From Chloroflexota bacterium (GTDB lineage: Bacteria > Chloroflexota > Dehalococcoidia > SHYB01 > JACPQI01), in contig JACPQI010000175.1 in assembly GCA_016190545.1 (NCBI GenBank), positions 1 through 7,989 of the forward strand: DNA of 7,989 bases, written 5' to 3'. Each line of letters starts with the position of its first letter. The first letter of the stretch is position 1. Below, piece by piece: positions 5,524 through 7,989 of this stretch. The translations under genes and the position numbers were made by a program. The notes under the pieces were generated by a model. That model worked only from the letters and a program-made list of their open reading frames with translations, did no database searches and was not told the origin of the DNA.

Positions 5524-6828
5524 GTGTTGCTACCGCCGCTGGGTAGGGCGATGCCGGTCGCCGTCGTACTCGTTGTGGGCTTGGTTGCCGCGCTCCCGCA
5601 GCCGACCGCTGCTCAAAGCCAGGAGCTGCTGTCCAACGGCGGCTTTGAAGCGGGTAACGGCGACACACTCGACGTGTGGCGCAGTGTGCCGCCGCAGGCC
5701 ACGCTGAAGCGGGTGTCCGCGCCCGTCCAGTCCGGCTCCTTCGCCGCCGAGCTCAGCAGCAGTGGCGCTCAAGAAGCCCTGTTGTTCCAGAATGCTCCCG
5801 CCAGCCCCGGCCTGAGCGTGCGACTCTCCGGTTACGTGCGCAAGGACACGCCGGCCGCCGAAAGCGTCTTCTTCCGGCTGCGCTGGTTCAGGGCTGACGG
5901 TGAGATACCCGAAACTTCCGAGTCGTCGGCCAGGGTGACGGCGGACGGCCCCGGCTTCATCCTTCTCACGCTGGGCGCCGTTGCGCCCGCCACCACGGTC
6001 AGGGTTCAGGTACAAGGCGTCCTCGTTCGGGCGGGCATTGCGCCGGCCACCGTTCACTTCGACGCCGTGAGCCTCACCGTCACTGCGGCAGCGCCCGACG
6101 AACCCTATGATTACAATCCCTCGCCAACACCCGCAGCGACCCCGTTGCCGACTCCAACTCGTACCCCAACGCCGACTCGCACACCCACACCCACGCGCAC
6201 GCCGACGCCCACGAGGACTCCCACAGCCACACCTACATCAACGTCTACGCCAACACAGACCCCCACACCATCGCCCACGCCCACTGCTACGCCTTCGCCG
6301 ACAGCGTCGGCAACCCCCACGCCAACGCCAAGCCCAACGCCTACCCCCACGGCAACAGCAACGCCAACCGTCACGCCAATCGTGTTGCCGCCGCAGCCCG
6401 CCACGACACCCACCCCGTTGCCCGCTCCAACACCAACGCCAACAAGCGCTCTGCCTACTCCGCCTGCTGCCACGCCACCGCCGGGCCGGTCCCTGTCAAA
6501 CTCCTCCCGGACGCTCAACGAGCGGGACACCGGCGGCGAGGGCACCCCGGTCCTGTTGCCGGAGAAGCCGGTCAGCCCCCTTTTGACTGGGCCGGGTAGT
6601 CAAGCCACACCCAGCGGCCCGTCAGTGTGGCCGGGCCAGGCCGCATCCACCCAACCCACTACGCAAGCTGTTGCGCCCACTCGCGCGCCCTCAGCGAAGT
6701 CGGCGCAGGTCAATACGTCCGAGCGATTGAGCTTCCTCTGGGTGTTCCTGGCGGGCATGGGCGCCGCCCTGGGCGTGGTCACTCTGGCAGGCGCGGCATT
6801 CTATCTTATCGCCAGGCACAGGCGATGA
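5524..6828 (+). CDS. Exported, C-terminally anchored Thr/Pro-stalk protein with carbohydrate-binding-like N-domain
   Basis: A 434-residue protein in four parts. Residues 1-31 form a signal peptide (hydrophobic core [14 protein letters not shown], probable cleavage after TAA or TAAQ). Residues about 34-186 look like a beta-sandwich of the carbohydrate-binding CBM4/9 type: it opens with ELLSNGGFE, contains W52, SGSFAAEL and LSGYVRKD, and closes with VHFDAVSLT; this is a resemblance, not proof of sugar binding. Residues 199-320 are a Thr/Pro stalk with RTPTPT repeats, followed by a disordered Ser/Pro/Gly linker. Residues 403-430 form a transmembrane helix ending in RHRR, placing the rest outside the cell. 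No LPxTG motif is present. The GTG start at 5524 has AGGAG 4 nt upstream; the adjacent TTG at 5527 (7-nt spacing) is an alternative. Stalks of this kind are frequent in Chloroflexota surface proteins. It probably displays its N-domain at the cell surface; the ligand is unknown. cmk follows after 34 nt. Confidence 0.85.
   Translation: MLLPPLGRAMPVAVVLVVGLVAALPQPTAAQSQELLSNGGFEAGNGDTLDVWRSVPPQATLKRVSAPVQSGSFAAELSSSGAQEALLFQNAPASPGLSVRLSGYVRKDTPAAESVFFRLRWFRADGEIPETSESSARVTADGPGFILLTLGAVAPATTVRVQVQGVLVRAGIAPATVHFDAVSLTVTAAAPDEPYDYNPSPTPAATPLPTPTRTPTPTRTPTPTRTPTPTRTPTATPTSTSTPTQTPTPSPTPTATPSPTASATPTPTPSPTPTPTATATPTVTPIVLPPQPATTPTPLPAPTPTPTSALPTPPAATPPPGRSLSNSSRTLNERDTGGEGTPVLLPEKPVSPLLTGPGSQATPSGPSVWPGQAASTQPTTQAVAPTRAPSAKSAQVNTSERLSFLWVFLAGMGAALGVVTLAGAAFYLIARHRR
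6118..6483 (+). repeat. Thr/Pro-rich low-complexity repeat within the stalk protein gene
   Basis: About 122 codons are dominated by Thr and Pro with some Ala, Ser and Arg. Four consecutive 18-bp units at 6154-6225 encode PTRTPT three times and then PTRTPT again before the pattern drifts. The units are identical in protein but all differ in DNA: the Arg codons are cgt, cgc, cgc and agg, and the Thr codons vary freely. This is a coding repeat, not a mobile element. The reverse strand gives a Gly-Val shadow frame only. Confidence 0.9.
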
Positions 6829-6862
6829 TTGCAGACCACTTCTGCCTTAGGAGAAACTCAAG

Positions 6863-7540
6863 GTGCCTACCCACCGTAGAAAAGTGACCATCGCCATCGA
6901 CGGCCCCAGCGCCGTCGGCAAGAGCTCCGTCGGCGAGGCCCTCGCCCGCCGCCTGGGCTACCGCTTCCTCGACACCGGCGTCATGTACCGCGCCGTGACC
7001 CACCTCGCCCTGCGCAGCGGCCTGCCCCTGAACGATGAAGCGAAGCTGGGCACGCTGGCGTCTTCCTGCCGCATCACGACACGCCGTCCCGCGCCGGACG
7101 CGCCCCAGCGCGTCTACGTCAACGGCGAGGACGTGACGGAGGCCCTCAATGCGCGAGAGGTGGAAGCCGACGTCTCTCAGGTATCCAAAGTCGCGGCGGT
7201 GCGCAAGGCCCTCGTGCGCCAGCAGCAGGGCATCGCCAAAGGGGGTGGCATCGTGATGGTGGGCCGAGATATAGGAACCGTGGTGCTGCCCAAGGCCACC
7301 CACAAGTTCTACCTCACCGCGTCGGCGAAGGCGCGGGCACGGCGGCGCTGGAACCAGATGAACGGCGAACCCGCTTCCTATGATGCGGTGCTGGCCGACA
7401 TGAAGCGTCGCGACACCATCGATTCCACCCGCCCCATCTCGCCCTTGCGCCCCGCCGCTGACGCCACTATCGTGGACACAGCCAACCTGACTTTCGACCA
7501 AGTCGTCGAGATGCTCTACCGCCACATAACGAGGACCTAG
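6863..7540 (+). CDS. cmk: Cytidylate kinase
   Basis: Cmk phosphorylates CMP and dCMP to the diphosphates with ATP, recycling nucleotides from RNA and phospholipid synthesis. The 225-residue length is normal. The P-loop is GPSAVGKSS (14-22), followed by LDTGVMYRA (36-44), the CMP-binding motif at the start of the family. YVNGEDVT (85-92), VGRDIGTVVLP (133-143, with D136) and RRDTIDSTRPISPLRPAADA (182-201) are the remaining family blocks, the last binding the cytosine and phosphate. The substrate-specific insert and lid (ASAKARARRRW) are present, so the enzyme looks complete. The start is the GTG at 6863, with AGGAG at 6849-6853, 9 nt upstream. It begins 34 nt after the membrane protein gene and ends exactly where plsC starts, so it is cotranscribed with plsC. 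Confidence 0.96.
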   Translation: MPTHRRKVTIAIDGPSAVGKSSVGEALARRLGYRFLDTGVMYRAVTHLALRSGLPLNDEAKLGTLASSCRITTRRPAPDAPQRVYVNGEDVTEALNAREVEADVSQVSKVAAVRKALVRQQQGIAKGGGIVMVGRDIGTVVLPKATHKFYLTASAKARARRRWNQMNGEPASYDAVLADMKRRDTIDSTRPISPLRPAADATIVDTANLTFDQVVEMLYRHITRT

Positions 7541-7989
7541 ATGCCCGCTTTCTCCTGGATCGCCATCCGGTGCCTGTACGCCACCCTGCTGGTGGCTTCA
7601 CGCCTCCAGATCAAGGGTCGTGAGGGCGTCCCGCCCCGGGGGCCGCTCATTGTGGCCAGCAACCACATGAGCTACCTGGACCCGCCGCTGCTGAGCCTGA
7701 GCGTCCCCCGCGCCATCACCTTCCTGGCGAAGGAGGGCGTGTTCTTCAATCCCGCGGGCCATCTCCTGGCGCGGGGCTGGGGCGCCGTGCCCGTCGAGCG
7801 GGGCGGCCCCGGCGACCTTGCTGCGCTGCGCCACGCCATGCGGGTATTGCAACGCGACGGCGTGGTAGGCCTTTTTCCTGAGGGGACCCGTGACCGCGGG
7901 TCTCTCATCCCAGCCAAGCCAGGCGTGGCGCTGCTCGCCACGAAGACCCAGGCCCCCATCTTGCCCGTGGGCATCACGGGCACCGAGAA
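7541..7989 (+). CDS. plsC: 1-acyl-sn-glycerol-3-phosphate acyltransferase, 3'-truncated by the window
   Basis: The ATG at 7541 follows the cmk TAG directly, with GAGGA ending 5 nt before it inside the cmk 3' end. The frame stays open to the right edge (149 complete codons). All four acyltransferase motifs are visible: N41-H42-M-S-Y-L-D47 (the catalytic HX4D), GAVPVERGG (81-89), F112-P-E-G-T-R116, and LPVGITG (141-147). The family transfers a second acyl chain to lysophosphatidic acid at the membrane, giving phosphatidic acid. A hydrophobic N-terminal segment (FSWIAIRCLYATLLVA) may associate with the membrane. Usual length is about 200-250 residues, so roughly a third is missing. The cmk-plsC order is common in bacteria, often followed by ispH, which might lie just outside. 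The exact acyl substrate cannot be told from sequence alone. Confidence 0.93.
   Translation, partial: MPAFSWIAIRCLYATLLVASRLQIKGREGVPPRGPLIVASNHMSYLDPPLLSLSVPRAITFLAKEGVFFNPAGHLLARGWGAVPVERGGPGDLAALRHAMRVLQRDGVVGLFPEGTRDRGSLIPAKPGVALLATKTQAPILPVGITGTE

Noticed and set aside
6118..6483. CRISPR-like or tandem repeat array
   Set aside because: The repetition is at the protein level (Thr/Pro codons) with no constant repeat and spacer structure.
6111..6545. Minus-strand frame encoding a Gly-Val repeat protein
   Set aside because: It is the reverse-strand shadow of the Thr/Pro codons in the stalk gene.
6831..6845. GCAGA/TCTGC hairpin after the stalk gene as a terminator
   Set aside because: The 5-bp stem is weak, no T-run follows, and the cmk ribosome binding site comes right after it; read-through is more likely.

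Overview
The window looks like a chromosomal piece of a GC-rich bacterium, most likely a member of the Chloroflexota (Dehalococcoidia-like). That guess rests on three things: a membrane-anchored protein with a long Thr-Pro-Arg repeat stalk, a style common in that phylum; an RF1 whose GGQ loop has the less usual HGGQNVQKVATAV context; and G/C-rich palindromic repeats of a kind I associate with those genomes. No rRNA or marker gene is present, so the phylum call is an inference of moderate strength.

Region 1 (1 to about 1300) is accessory DNA of visibly lower GC. It holds two convergent genes whose 3' ends overlap by 71 bp. The first, on the plus strand, is open right to base 1, so its start lies off the window; it belongs to a widespread uncharacterised family (TVRAYP...WIRLFP...DPRPESY). 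The second, on the minus strand, encodes a DUF488 protein. I recall these two families occurring side by side in other genomes, so they may form a functional pair of unknown role.

Region 2 (1314-1856) is an SprT-like zinc metalloprotease with a TTG start and a good ribosome binding site. It lies at the point where composition changes to high GC.

Region 3 (about 1871-4087) is a translation-termination operon. A promoter precedes prfA (peptide chain release factor RF1), which overlaps by 4 nt with prmC, the methyltransferase that modifies the GGQ glutamine of RF1. prmC carries an in-frame insertion of about 45 codons made of nested DNA palindromes. This inserted palindromic element is the most interesting feature of the window.

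Region 4 (4179-5441) is a cytoplasmic M16 zinc peptidase with its own ribosome binding site and a probable promoter. Region 5 (5524-6828) is a secreted, C-terminally anchored protein with a carbohydrate-binding-like N-domain and a Thr/Pro stalk. Region 6 is cmk (cytidylate kinase) followed without a gap by plsC (1-acylglycerol-3-phosphate acyltransferase), cut by the right edge. cmk supplies CDP/dCDP, and CTP is needed downstream of the PlsC product to make CDP-diacylglycerol, so this coupling fits nucleotide and phospholipid supply. All genes from 1314 on lie on the plus strand. No tRNA, rRNA, CRISPR array, transposase or convincing intrinsic terminator was seen, and no gene-free stretch exceeds 300 bases.
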